DNA of 9,683 bases from Rhodospirillales bacterium. GTDB taxonomy: Bacteria; Pseudomonadota; Alphaproteobacteria; Acetobacterales; Acetobacteraceae. The notes beneath the pieces are model-generated. The model searched no databases. It was not told the DNA's origin and saw only the letters and a program-made list of their open reading frames with translations. Positions 1 through 6,454 of this stretch are shown here, piece after piece; positions within the stretch are counted from its first letter, which is position 1; each line of letters starts with the position of its first letter. Both the position numbers and the translations under genes were made by a program. Location: assembly GCA_025350425.1 (NCBI GenBank), contig JANXXW010000249.1:1-9683 (forward strand). Direction: 5' to 3'.

Positions 1-688
1 GCACGCTATCGGGCGGAACCGCCACTTCGGGATCAAGCGGAGGAAATACCGATACCTCACCGGTGCCCCCGCCGATGCTGGCTTGCCCGTCACCGTGTAC
101 CAGTTCCGTCTCATCGATGGCCGCGATCGTGGCTGCTGTCGCGGCGTCGATTACCGGAGCCTCGTCGCCCGCCGCATCGGCACTGTCCAGGCCGGAGGAA
201 ATGAGTTCGCCCATCTCATAGATTGACGGAATATGGTCCGAGCGGCCGTTCAGGCCGTGCTCGACATCCACGCTGTCGGCTTCCACGGGCTCGACGGGTT
301 CGACGGGTTCGACAGGCTGTGGCTCGCCACGATGACGATCGCCGCTCCGGCTTTCGGCGCGGCTGAACTCGGCGGCCTCGGCCTCGTCCTCGGCACGCGC
401 CTCTTCGGCCTGCAATTCCAGAAGGCGCTGCCGGTCCGCTACCGGGATCTGATAGTAATCGGGGTGGATTTCGCCGAACGCGAGGAACCCGTGCCGACCG
501 CCGCCATACTCTACGAAAGCCGCTTGCAGGCTCGGCTCTACGCGGACGACCTTCGCGAGGTAGATATTGCCCTTGAGCTGCTTCTTCGTCGATGTCTCGA
601 CGTCGAAATCCTCGAGTCGGTTACCGTCGAGCACCACCACGCGGGTTTCTTCCGCGTGAGTGGCGTCGATCAGCATACGTTTGGTCAT
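1..688 (-). CDS. rne: Ribonuclease E, N-terminal part (runs off the left edge)
   Basis: RNase E is the endoribonuclease at the core of mRNA decay and rRNA/tRNA processing. The reading frame opens with ATG at 688 and stays open to position 2, giving 229 codons with no stop. Residues 1-36 (MTKRMLIDATHAEETRVVVL and following) match the RNase E/G start. Residues 37-80 are the first part of the S1 RNA-binding domain (GNIYLAKVVRVEPSLQAAFV, then YGGGRHGFLAFGEIHPDYY). From about residue 92 the sequence becomes an acidic, low-complexity insertion (EEARAEDEAEAAE, four PVE repeats, Ala/Asp-rich stretches). Alphaproteobacterial RNase E proteins commonly carry such an insertion within S1. The catalytic DNase I-like domain would lie outside the window. 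A GGAG 11 nt upstream of the ATG is a plausible ribosome site. Recognition is strong; the length is partial only because of the window edge. Confidence 0.95.
   Translation of the reverse strand, partial: MTKRMLIDATHAEETRVVVLDGNRLEDFDVETSTKKQLKGNIYLAKVVRVEPSLQAAFVEYGGGRHGFLAFGEIHPDYYQIPVADRQRLLELQAEEARAEDEAEAAEFSRAESRSGDRHRGEPQPVEPVEPVEPVEADSVDVEHGLNGRSDHIPSIYEMGELISSGLDSADAAGDEAPVIDAATAATIAAIDETELVHGDGQASIGGGTGEVSVFPPLDPEVAVPPDSV
291..317. repeat. 9-bp tandem repeat inside rne (PVE repeats)
   Basis: The 9-mer tcgacgggt occurs twice in perfect tandem (291-299, 300-308), with a third degenerate copy at 309-317. Read on the minus strand it encodes the repeated Pro-Val-Glu tripeptides at about residues 126-136 of RNase E, within the acidic S1 insertion. 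Units that are multiples of three can expand or contract without breaking the frame, so copy number may differ between strains. Confidence 0.85.
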
Positions 689-1181
689 TGTGCCCAAATC
701 TCCGGTGCGCCGCCGGGCCGCGCGACATGGCGCGGGCACGGCAGCTAAGTTTGTTCGACGGGAGGGGCGGGCCAGACCGAAGCGGGGAAGAGGACGCTGT
801 CAAGACATCGCACGCCGCCGCAGCCATCCGAAGATGGCATCCGAGAGTATCGATTCGGATATGCGAAAGGCGAGAGGCGATGGTCTTCGAACCCTGTATC
901 TGCGGTCGGGGCACTCCTGTCAGGAGCGCCACCCCGGTTGCAACTCTGCCGTCGCCACCAACGGCGACGGATCATCTGCGGCGCGCTCGGAATGAGCGGC
1001 GCCATTACGGGTGGGCGGGCTTCGCCCTGGTGCTGCCCGCTACACGAGATACTCGCGCTGCAAGTCAGTCCAAAACGTCCTTCGGCCCACGCCGAAGCGC
1101 CTTCACCATGGGGCAAACCTAGCCCACCCGCAAGATGGACCATCTTTGCTGTATAAAGCGTTAAGGATCGGACAGGAGAGT
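689..1181. other. Intergenic region between divergent rne and DUF1491, rich in hairpins
   Basis: No convincing gene is present; the open frames here look like chance frames of GC-rich DNA. It probably contains the rne promoter and leader (minus) and the DUF1491 promoter (plus). Visible structures: a perfect 8-bp stem with a 6-nt loop at 949-970 (ccgtcgcc/ggcgacgg); a perfect 7-bp stem with a 4-nt loop at 1080-1097 (cttcggc/gccgaag); and a two-part stem at 907-936 with an inner ctcc/ggag arm. A TTGACA hexamer reads on the minus strand at 803-798, but no good -10 follows it. A tataaa at 1152-1157 lies just before the DUF1491 gene, again without a clear -35. RNase E genes are often autoregulated through their 5' leader, so a structured rne leader is plausible but unproven. 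Confidence 0.5.
1174..1178 (+). promoter_or_regulatory. Ribosome binding site that decides a GTG start
   Basis: AGGAG lies 3 nt before the GTG at 1182 and 6 nt before the in-frame TTG at 1185. The open frame continues upstream to an ATG at 1011, but the translated sequence there (through a tataaa box) does not look like protein. This site therefore supports GTG 1182 or TTG 1185 as the true start of the DUF1491 gene. Confidence 0.6.
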
Positions 1182-1520
1182 GTGTTGGCCGAAGATCGCG
1201 TAAAGGCAGGTTTCTGGGTCCAGATGGCCCTTCGCATGGGCCAATCGGACGGGCGCTACGGCATGGTGCTGAAGAAGGGCGACCCCGATGCGGGCGGAGT
1301 GCTGGTCATGCTGCGCGGCCGTGACGGGGTTTCGGTGTTATCTCAAATCCGCACCGCTGACGGCAGCGCAGCCTGGATGCGCGGCACCGGGCCGACCAAC
1401 GTCGATCAGGAGACGGCGGACGCCTATGTGGCGCGGCAACAGAACTTCGATCCCGACCTGTGGGTGCTGGAGTTCGAGAGCCCCGACATGCTGCCGCCAT
1501 TCGAGGCGACGATCGTGTGA
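1182..1520 (+). CDS. DUF1491 family protein
   Basis: A 112-residue protein from a GTG start. It matches the small alphaproteobacterial DUF1491 family as I remember it: an N-terminal FWVQMALR (residues 11-18), a central KKGDPDAGGVLVMLRGRDG (31-49), then SQIRTADGSAAWMRGTG (54-70) and a C-terminal DPDLWVLEFESPDMLPPFE (90-108). Length and motif order fit a complete protein. It has no signal peptide or membrane segment, so it is probably cytosolic. The family has no established function that I know of. It is divergent from rne and is followed by 129 bp before the next gene, with no recognisable terminator. TTG 1185 is an alternative start one codon later. Confidence 0.85.
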   Translation: MLAEDRVKAGFWVQMALRMGQSDGRYGMVLKKGDPDAGGVLVMLRGRDGVSVLSQIRTADGSAAWMRGTGPTNVDQETADAYVARQQNFDPDLWVLEFESPDMLPPFEATIV

Positions 1521-1565
1521 CTTCGGAAGCTGTTGCGCACGAGTTACAGAGTGATACTTTAACAT

Positions 1566-1618
1566 CGCATGTGAAGGTTTGCGTCTCTACCGTGGCCTAA
1601 TTTGGGTCACGACATGCG
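1566..1618. repeat. 7-bp inverted repeat flanking the likely ompA-like promoter
   Basis: CGCATGT at 1566-1572 is repeated in perfect inverted form as ACATGCG at 1612-1618, with 39 bp between the arms. The stretch between holds a possible TTGCGT (1579-1584) and TAATTT (1598-1603) pair with a short 13-bp spacer, so the promoter assignment is weak. The arms could be paired operator half-sites or chance. Confidence 0.3.
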
Positions 1619-1649
1619 TAGATGACAGACAACTGACGAGACCTGCCCC

Positions 1650-2672
1650 ATGAACCGCACGCTCCTCGCCGCTATCTTTCTTGGTCTGCCTCTGATGGCT
1701 CACGCGCAGCCCGTGAGTGGCCTGTATGTTGGGGCCGGGGCAGGCGCCGACTTTATGGTCAATGAGATCGTGAAGTCTCACGTGACCGGACCCTTCCCGT
1801 CTGATCCATTCAACGTGAAATCTCACGTGCGATACAATACCGGCGTCATAGGCGAGGCCAGCATCGGATATGGCCTCGGTAACGGCTTCCGGTTCGAACT
1901 CGAAGGCGTCTACACCTCTAACTCGATCCGGGGTTCTCAACCCACCGTCTATCAGCAAAAATACGGCGCTCTGGTCAACGCGTTGTTCGACTTCGATATC
2001 GGGTCACCGTACGTATTCCCCTATGCGGGCGTCGGTGGCGGCTACATGCATCTGGATCGGGGTTTCGGATACCGCAACAATGTCGCCGCCTATCAGGGCA
2101 TCGCGGGGGCCGCATTCCCAATCCCATATGTGGTCGGGCTGTCGGCAACTCTCGATTACCGTTTCCTGGGCGTGGCGGACAACAAGCAGACCGTCGGCAC
2201 AAACGACGGGCAGCGGGTCCAGCAAAAAGTCCTGAACAATCTCAGCAACATCGTCATGGTCGGGCTGCGGTATCAGTTCAACGTCGCCCCGCCACCGCCG
2301 CCGCCTCCCGTGGTCGCCGCGCCGGTGGGGGCGTCGGCACCGTCGCGCACCTACCTCGTATTTTTCGACTGGGACCGTGCGGACCTCACCGCCCGTGCCC
2401 GACAGGTGATCGCCGACGCCGCCAATAACGCCGCGCGCACGCAGTACACCCGCATCGAGTTGGACGGAAACGCCGACCGCTCCGGCACGCCGGCCTACAA
2501 CATGGGGCTGAGCCGCCGCCGCGCCGAGACAGTGGCGGCCGAGTTGGTACGCGACGGCATTGCTCGCCGGGTGATCGACATTCAGGCGTTCGGCGATACG
2601 AAGCCGCTGGTGCCTACAGCGGCCGGCGTACGGGAGCCACAGAACCGCCGGGTCGAGATTGTTATCCGGTAA
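1650..2672 (+). CDS. OmpA family outer-membrane protein
   Basis: A complete 340-residue protein. Residues 1-20 form a signal peptide ending MAHAQ, probably cleaved after Ala19. Residues 21-211 are a Gly- and aromatic-rich beta-barrel (LYVGAGAGADF, YVFPYAGVGGGYMHLDRGFG, VGLRYQF). A hinge of seven prolines spans 214-220. Residues 233-340 are an OmpA C-terminal domain that holds peptidoglycan non-covalently; Asp276 in GNADRSG and Arg291 in LSRRRAETV sit at the positions that bind diaminopimelate in this family, 15 residues apart, and the domain ends EPQNRRVEIVIR. The role is anchoring the outer membrane to the cell wall, with the barrel in the outer membrane. No strong Shine-Dalgarno is visible (only acgagacc). 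The stop overlaps the convergent VOC gene by 11 bp, so no conventional terminator separates them. Confidence 0.92.
   Translation: MNRTLLAAIFLGLPLMAHAQPVSGLYVGAGAGADFMVNEIVKSHVTGPFPSDPFNVKSHVRYNTGVIGEASIGYGLGNGFRFELEGVYTSNSIRGSQPTVYQQKYGALVNALFDFDIGSPYVFPYAGVGGGYMHLDRGFGYRNNVAAYQGIAGAAFPIPYVVGLSATLDYRFLGVADNKQTVGTNDGQRVQQKVLNNLSNIVMVGLRYQFNVAPPPPPPPVVAAPVGASAPSRTYLVFFDWDRADLTARARQVIADAANNAARTQYTRIELDGNADRSGTPAYNMGLSRRRAETVAAELVRDGIARRVIDIQAFGDTKPLVPTAAGVREPQNRRVEIVIR
1769..1829 (+). repeat. 16-nt direct repeat in a barrel loop of the OmpA-like gene
   Basis: cgtgaagtctcacgtg (1769-1784) recurs as cgtgaaatctcacgtg (1814-1829), 15 of 16 bases identical and exactly 45 bp apart. The offset is 15 codons, so both copies encode Val-Lys-Ser-His-Val (residues 41-45 and 56-60). 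The location just after the first predicted strand suggests an extracellular loop. Each copy is itself partly palindromic. Confidence 0.8.
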
Positions 2673-3495
2673 ACTCCAGCGTCACGCCCATCGTCTCGGT
2701 GGAGGGCACGACGATCCGGCCCCCCGCTTCGACAAACGCAATCTCGCCTTCGCGCAGGACACTGGCCGCCGTTCCGACCGCATGGGTCCGTAGGCGCAGC
2801 GCGGCCATCCAGCTTTTGCGGCCGTCCGACGGGGCGGCGGCTGTCGCGTAAAGGCCGGTAAGCGCCTCTGGACTCAGGACGTCGAAGCTCGACAGGCCGA
2901 CCGCGAGGCGGAACCCGCCGTTGATCGCGCTAACCGCATCGGGCCCGAACATGCGGCGGAACAGGTCGGCATGAACGTCAGGCGCATGTGCAGCGATCAC
3001 CGCTCCAGCGACGCCCACCACGCCGTTCGGATGAACCCGCCACTCGTCACGCCACACAAGGCCGCGCGTGAAGTGGTGGCAGAAATACAGCCGCCCGGCC
3101 GAGGCGAGGCTGCGTGGCAGGCTAACAGTGCGGAATACTGCATCCTGTGGGCCACCAGGGAGATCGACTGGGCGCGAGAATTCCTTGGGCGCCGAACTCT
3201 CCACGCCCGCCGCCGCCAGGGCCGCATGCACCGACGCTGAATCCTCGGTGCCGAACACGAGGCCGTTCAGCCCGTCCGGCCACTCCAGCACCTCGGACCG
3301 CGGACTGCCGGGAGGGACGCCGATCAGTTCCAGGTAGTCGGTGCCGAAGATTGCGAGATGGTTGATCGAGCCCAGGGTGTGATAGCCGCGTGGTGTCAGT
3401 TGAAAGCCGAGCCGACGATAGAGCTGGGCCGCATCGTCCATGCGCTCCCGCGCGTTGACGACGACATGGTCGAGCGTAGGGGTGGGGAGCGTCAT
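2662..3495 (-). CDS. VOC (glyoxalase-like) family protein
   Basis: A 277-residue protein with the glyoxalase/bleomycin-resistance/dioxygenase fold. It opens LDHVVVNARERMDDAAQLYR (from residue 8) followed by RLGFQLTPRGYHTLGSINHL, the pattern of the Glyoxalase_3-like group. His10, His46 and Glu57 (in YLELIGV) are the likely metal or substrate contacts of the first module. The second half has the looser VOC repeat (GRLYFCHHFTRGLVW, then IAFVEAGGRIVVPS). Start: ATG 3495 overlaps the upstream stop as ATGA, which is preferred over the in-frame ATG at 3513 that would add six residues. It is the last gene of the trio. The substrate cannot be read from the sequence. Its stop overlaps the OmpA-like gene by 11 bp, tail to tail. 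Confidence 0.85.
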   Translation of the reverse strand: MTLPTPTLDHVVVNARERMDDAAQLYRRLGFQLTPRGYHTLGSINHLAIFGTDYLELIGVPPGSPRSEVLEWPDGLNGLVFGTEDSASVHAALAAAGVESSAPKEFSRPVDLPGGPQDAVFRTVSLPRSLASAGRLYFCHHFTRGLVWRDEWRVHPNGVVGVAGAVIAAHAPDVHADLFRRMFGPDAVSAINGGFRLAVGLSSFDVLSPEALTGLYATAAAPSDGRKSWMAALRLRTHAVGTAASVLREGEIAFVEAGGRIVVPSTETMGVTLEFTG

Positions 3496-4361
3496 GATTG
3501 CACCATGTGCCATGCCATCGACTCGTGCCCAGGCGCATACGAGTTATTGGTCTGTGCCGGATTGCGGTTGACCAGCGTGCGCGCATACATCGGATGCCGC
3601 ATGCTCCGCACCTCATGTTCCATCTTGAGCAGCTTCCGGCCGGTATCGAGATCAATGATATCCTCGAAGCGGTACTGATGCTTGTTGCTCTCCTCCGTGA
3701 CAAGGCCGCGCTCGTGCAGGCGGCGATGCGGTCCGGAGAAGTCGTTGAGCCCGATCTGGACGTGGTTGCCGTCGAAATCTGCTAGCACCGCGTCGGTCTC
3801 CCGATACACCAAAGCCTCACTCCGCCCGACCGCAACATGCGCGAACGCACCGCGCTCGTCGTGTCCGCAATGGGAATGCGCGCCCAGCATCTCATGGTAG
3901 AACCGCGCGATCGCCGGAGATGAGCCGATCGGCGCCTCCAACTCCAGGTATGGAATACCCAGCGTGACCGCGCCGAATTGGTCGCCAGGTGCGTGGCAGC
4001 GGATGCGGTTGCCCCATGGAGAACAAACGTCGGTCATGTCGCGTCCGGGCGCGAATTCGAACCGTGTGCCCGCGAGGCCAGGCTCGACCGACCGCAGCCG
4101 TCGCGCTAACGCATCCAGGTCGGGCAGCACTAATCCGATGACGCCTCGCACCACCTGCGCCGGCCCGGTCGGCAGGTGGAACTGGCAGCCACCGATGTTG
4201 ATCCACATGTTGTTCACGCCGACCATCAGGAACGGGTCACGCGTGAGGCCGAGGCCGGACACGTAGAACAAGGTCGCAAGTTGCTGGTCGGGGATGCGGG
4301 TGTTGACGTGGCCGAATTCGACGATATTGCCGATATCCTCGGCGGCGCGGTCGTAGGTCAT
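3492..4361 (-). CDS. Two-module VOC family protein, extradiol dioxygenase-like
   Basis: A 289-residue protein with two VOC modules, roughly residues 12-122 and 133-251. Module one starts IVEFGHVNTRIPDQQLATLF (His18) and contains INIGGCQFHLP (His62). Module two contains IPYLELEAPIGSSPAIARFY, then NHVQIGLNDF (His200) and the LDTGRKLLKMEHEVRS region (Glu248, His249, Glu250). Two modules of this length resemble extradiol ring-cleaving dioxygenases, but I cannot assign the standard His-His-Glu iron triad with certainty, so the function stays open. A 38-residue tail (about 252-289, RHPMYARTLVNRNPAQTNNS...) extends past the fold. Start: ATG 4361 overlaps the hydratase stop as ATGA; ATG 4373 would add MERC. 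It overlaps the next VOC gene in the same way. Confidence 0.82.
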   Translation of the reverse strand: MTYDRAAEDIGNIVEFGHVNTRIPDQQLATLFYVSGLGLTRDPFLMVGVNNMWINIGGCQFHLPTGPAQVVRGVIGLVLPDLDALARRLRSVEPGLAGTRFEFAPGRDMTDVCSPWGNRIRCHAPGDQFGAVTLGIPYLELEAPIGSSPAIARFYHEMLGAHSHCGHDERGAFAHVAVGRSEALVYRETDAVLADFDGNHVQIGLNDFSGPHRRLHERGLVTEESNKHQYRFEDIIDLDTGRKLLKMEHEVRSMRHPMYARTLVNRNPAQTNNSYAPGHESMAWHMVQS

Positions 4362-5152
4362 GCATCGCTCCATACCGGCGCGCGCTTGGCGAGGAAGGCG
4401 TCGATGCCTTCCGCTGCGTCGCGCGCCATCATGTTCTGGGTCATTGCCTCGCCTGCCAGCTGATAAGCCGCGCCCACGTCCAGGTCCGCCTGCCGATGGA
4501 ACAGGCTTTTGCCGACCGCCAGCGTAACCGCACTTTTCGCGGCGATCGCGCCGGCCAACAGTGCCACCTCGTCGTCGAGCGCCGCTTCAGGCACCACACG
4601 ATTCACCAGCCCGATCTCGCGCGCCCGCGCGGCATCGATGAAATCGCCGGTCAGCAACATCTCCATCGCCACCTTGCGCCCTACCGCGCGAGTGAGCGCG
4701 ACCATCGGTGTGGAGCAGAACAGCCCGATATTGACGCCCGGAGTCGCAAAGCGCGCGGTATCGGCGGCGACCGCGAGATCGCAACTGGCGACGAGCTGAC
4801 ACCCGGCTGCCGTCGCGACGCCGTGCACCTGCGCAATCACCGGTTTGGCCACCGCCTGGATTTGCAGCATCAGCGCCGAGCATTGCTTGAAAAGCGCTTC
4901 CATTACGGGCCGACCGGAAGCGGCCCGCATCTCCCGCAGGTCATGCCCTGCGCAAAATGACGGTCCTGCCCCGGCGATGACTATTACGCGTACGCCAGGA
5001 TCGCCCGCCGCCCAGGCCAGCGCCTCGCCCAAGGCCGTGAGCAAACCGACTGAAAGGGCGTTTCGTGCGTCCGGCCGATTGAGCGTTAGTTTCGCCACGC
5101 CATTTGCCACGGCACGGATCACCAACGGCGAGGCACTTATCTGATCGGTCAC
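4358..5152 (-). CDS. Enoyl-CoA hydratase/isomerase family protein, ECHDC3-like
   Basis: A 264-residue crotonase-fold protein. The GTG start at 5152 has a ggag about 9 nt upstream. The CoA-binding and oxyanion-hole segments are present: FCAGHDLREM (67-75) and HGVATAAGCQLVASCDLAVA (110-129). Later segments (FATPGVNIGLFCSTPMVALT at 135-154, then RKVAMEMLLTGDFI and EGIDAFLAKRAPVW at the end) closely resemble the ECHDC3 branch known from animals and bacteria. Both glutamates used by true enoyl-CoA hydratases for water addition are missing: Gln119 stands at the first position and Gly139 at the second. The protein is therefore likely to bind an acyl-CoA but not to act as a standard hydratase. It heads the trio with the two VOC genes, and a 25-nt palindrome lies just upstream. 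Confidence 0.9.
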   Translation of the reverse strand: MTDQISASPLVIRAVANGVAKLTLNRPDARNALSVGLLTALGEALAWAAGDPGVRVIVIAGAGPSFCAGHDLREMRAASGRPVMEALFKQCSALMLQIQAVAKPVIAQVHGVATAAGCQLVASCDLAVAADTARFATPGVNIGLFCSTPMVALTRAVGRKVAMEMLLTGDFIDAARAREIGLVNRVVPEAALDDEVALLAGAIAAKSAVTLAVGKSLFHRQADLDVGAAYQLAGEAMTQNMMARDAAEGIDAFLAKRAPVWSDA

Positions 5153-5169
5153 GCGGAGGCTCCCACTGC

Positions 5170-5194
5170 GCCGATCGATGGTCCATCAATCGGC
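5170..5194 (-). promoter_or_regulatory. Near-perfect 25-nt palindrome upstream of the hydratase-VOC operon
   Basis: Twelve base positions on each side of a central base pair off, with one mismatch in DNA (5176/5188). In minus-strand RNA that mismatch becomes a G-U pair, so the hairpin is uninterrupted. It lies 18 nt upstream of the GTG at 5152 and 29 nt after the glycosyltransferase stop. No U-run follows, so it is not a standard terminator. It could be an operator for a dimeric repressor or an RNA element that sets expression between the two genes. Confidence 0.6.
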
Positions 5195-5222
5195 GGCGGG
5201 TGTGAAGGGCCTGGCTTGCGGA

Positions 5223-6278
5223 TCAGTCCCCGACAGCGCGCAGGAGTGGGATGGACCTGCGTGCCAGCCGCTCATAGACGTGGACATAATCCTCGGCCAT
5301 GCGGCGGGCAGTCCAACGCTTCTCGAAGCGGCGCCGGACGCCGGCGCGGTCGATCGAGGGCAGCTTGGCAAGTGCTGCGACCGCCTCGTTTTCGTCGTCC
5401 ACGATGAAACCGGTGATGCCATGATCCATCACCTCCGGCACCGATCCGCGACGGAAGGCGATCACCGGGCAGCCACACGCCATGCTTTCGATCATCACGA
5501 GGCCAAACGGCTCAGGCCAATCGATCGGGAACAACAGCGCATGAGCCCCGCTCAGGAAGGCAGGCTTTTGCGCGTCGTTAATCTCGCCCACGAACTCCAC
5601 GTTGGCGTTCTTCAACAGGGGCGCCACGGAATTGTCGAAATAGGCCTTGTCGGCCACATCCACCTTGGCGGCGACCTTCAGCTTCATACCCACCCGCCCG
5701 GCGATGCGGATAGCGGCCTCGATACCCTTTTCGGGTGAGATGCGGCCGAGGAAGGCGAGATAGTCCTGCGGACCGGGCTGCGGCGTCAGCAGGTTTTCGG
5801 GGATGCCGTGTAGCACGGTCTCGACCCAGCCAAGGTCGGGCAGCGGTAGGCGCTGATTGTCCGAGATTGATACCATCGGCACGTCTGGAAACAAATTGTA
5901 GATCTCGGCGTATTCCGGAAGATCGACCCGGCCGTGAATCGTGGTGAGGAACGGTGTCGATTGCCGGCTGAACAGCGAGGAGGGGAAGTAATCCACGTGG
6001 AAGTGCAGCACGTCGAACTCGTCGGCACGGCGCCGCACCAGTTCCAGCATTCGCATGTAGGCGGCGATCCAATCCTTGACCGTCGGATCGAGCCGCAGTG
6101 CACGCGGCCATACGGCATCGAGCTTGGCTGACGTGATACTGTCGCCGCTGGCGAACAGAGTCACGTCGTGGCCCATCGCGACCAACTCCTCGGTCAGCGC
6201 AGATACCACACGCTCGGTGCCACCATACAGCTTCGGCGGGACCGCTTCGAAAAGCGGAGCGATTTGAGCAATTCGCAT
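5223..6278 (-). CDS. Family 4 glycosyltransferase
   Basis: A 351-residue GT-B enzyme that transfers a sugar from a nucleotide donor, probably to a lipid-linked or surface glycan. The N-terminal acceptor domain opens MRIAQIAPLFEAVPPKLYGG with the glycine-rich YGGTERVV loop (18-25). The C-terminal donor domain carries LGRISPEKG (177-185) and the EX7E motif EPFGLVMIE (256-264), followed by ACGCPVIAFRRGSVPEVM (267-284) and GFIVDD. Length (about 350) is typical and the protein looks complete. The ATG at 6278 is preceded on its strand by an A-rich run and aagg. It lies 70 bp upstream of the hydratase gene on the same strand and may be co-transcribed, though the palindrome between them suggests separate control. 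No other glycan gene is in view, so donor and acceptor are unknown. Confidence 0.9.
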   Translation of the reverse strand: MRIAQIAPLFEAVPPKLYGGTERVVSALTEELVAMGHDVTLFASGDSITSAKLDAVWPRALRLDPTVKDWIAAYMRMLELVRRRADEFDVLHFHVDYFPSSLFSRQSTPFLTTIHGRVDLPEYAEIYNLFPDVPMVSISDNQRLPLPDLGWVETVLHGIPENLLTPQPGPQDYLAFLGRISPEKGIEAAIRIAGRVGMKLKVAAKVDVADKAYFDNSVAPLLKNANVEFVGEINDAQKPAFLSGAHALLFPIDWPEPFGLVMIESMACGCPVIAFRRGSVPEVMDHGITGFIVDDENEAVAALAKLPSIDRAGVRRRFEKRWTARRMAEDYVHVYERLARRSIPLLRAVGD

Positions 6279-6430
6279 GGAGCGACCTTTTTTTATTCAG
6301 TCGGGAAAGCACACCACCCGGACGCCCGGAAATGCGCGACTGTTAATCGAGGTAGTGGAGGAATGTGGCCAAAAAGCGGACCTCTAAGCGGAATTCGCCA
6401 GATAAATGTAAGTGTCCATAACAAAGTGTG

Positions 6431-6454
6431 AGTCATTTTAGTCACGTTTAGTAA
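6431..6454 (+). promoter_or_regulatory. Three AGTCA-like half-sites with about 10-bp spacing
   Basis: AGTCA at 6431-6435, AGTCA at 6440-6444 and AGTAA at 6450-6454 occur 9 and 10 bp apart, about one helical turn each. Direct half-sites with this phasing are typical of response-regulator binding regions. This is only a pattern; no regulator is encoded nearby. Confidence 0.3.

Noticed and set aside
233..748. Plus-strand open frame of 171 codons
   Set aside because: It lies antisense to rne, whose minus-strand translation is an unmistakable RNase E start. The plus-strand protein resembles nothing known and is a shadow.
1065..1109. 14-codon leader peptide candidate on the minus strand
   Set aside because: There is no ribosome binding site and no run of a single regulatory amino acid, and rne is not under amino-acid attenuation. 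Kept only as a remark in the leader finding.
745..1143. Minus-strand open frame of 132 codons upstream of rne
   Set aside because: Its composition (Arg, Pro, Ser, Trp-rich, no motifs) looks like random GC-rich translation, and it covers strong hairpins. No ribosome site supports it.
3122..3703. 193-codon minus-strand frame overlapping both VOC genes
   Set aside because: It is a shifted reading of the two VOC genes, which both have clear family motifs and coupled starts.
6286..6296. T-run after the glycosyltransferase start as a plus-strand terminator
   Set aside because: No stem precedes it on the plus strand and no plus-strand gene ends there. On the minus strand it is merely the A-rich ribosome-site region.
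5578..6312. 244-codon minus-strand frame overlapping the glycosyltransferase
   Set aside because: The glycosyltransferase frame carries the full GT4 motifs; this one is its +1 shadow.
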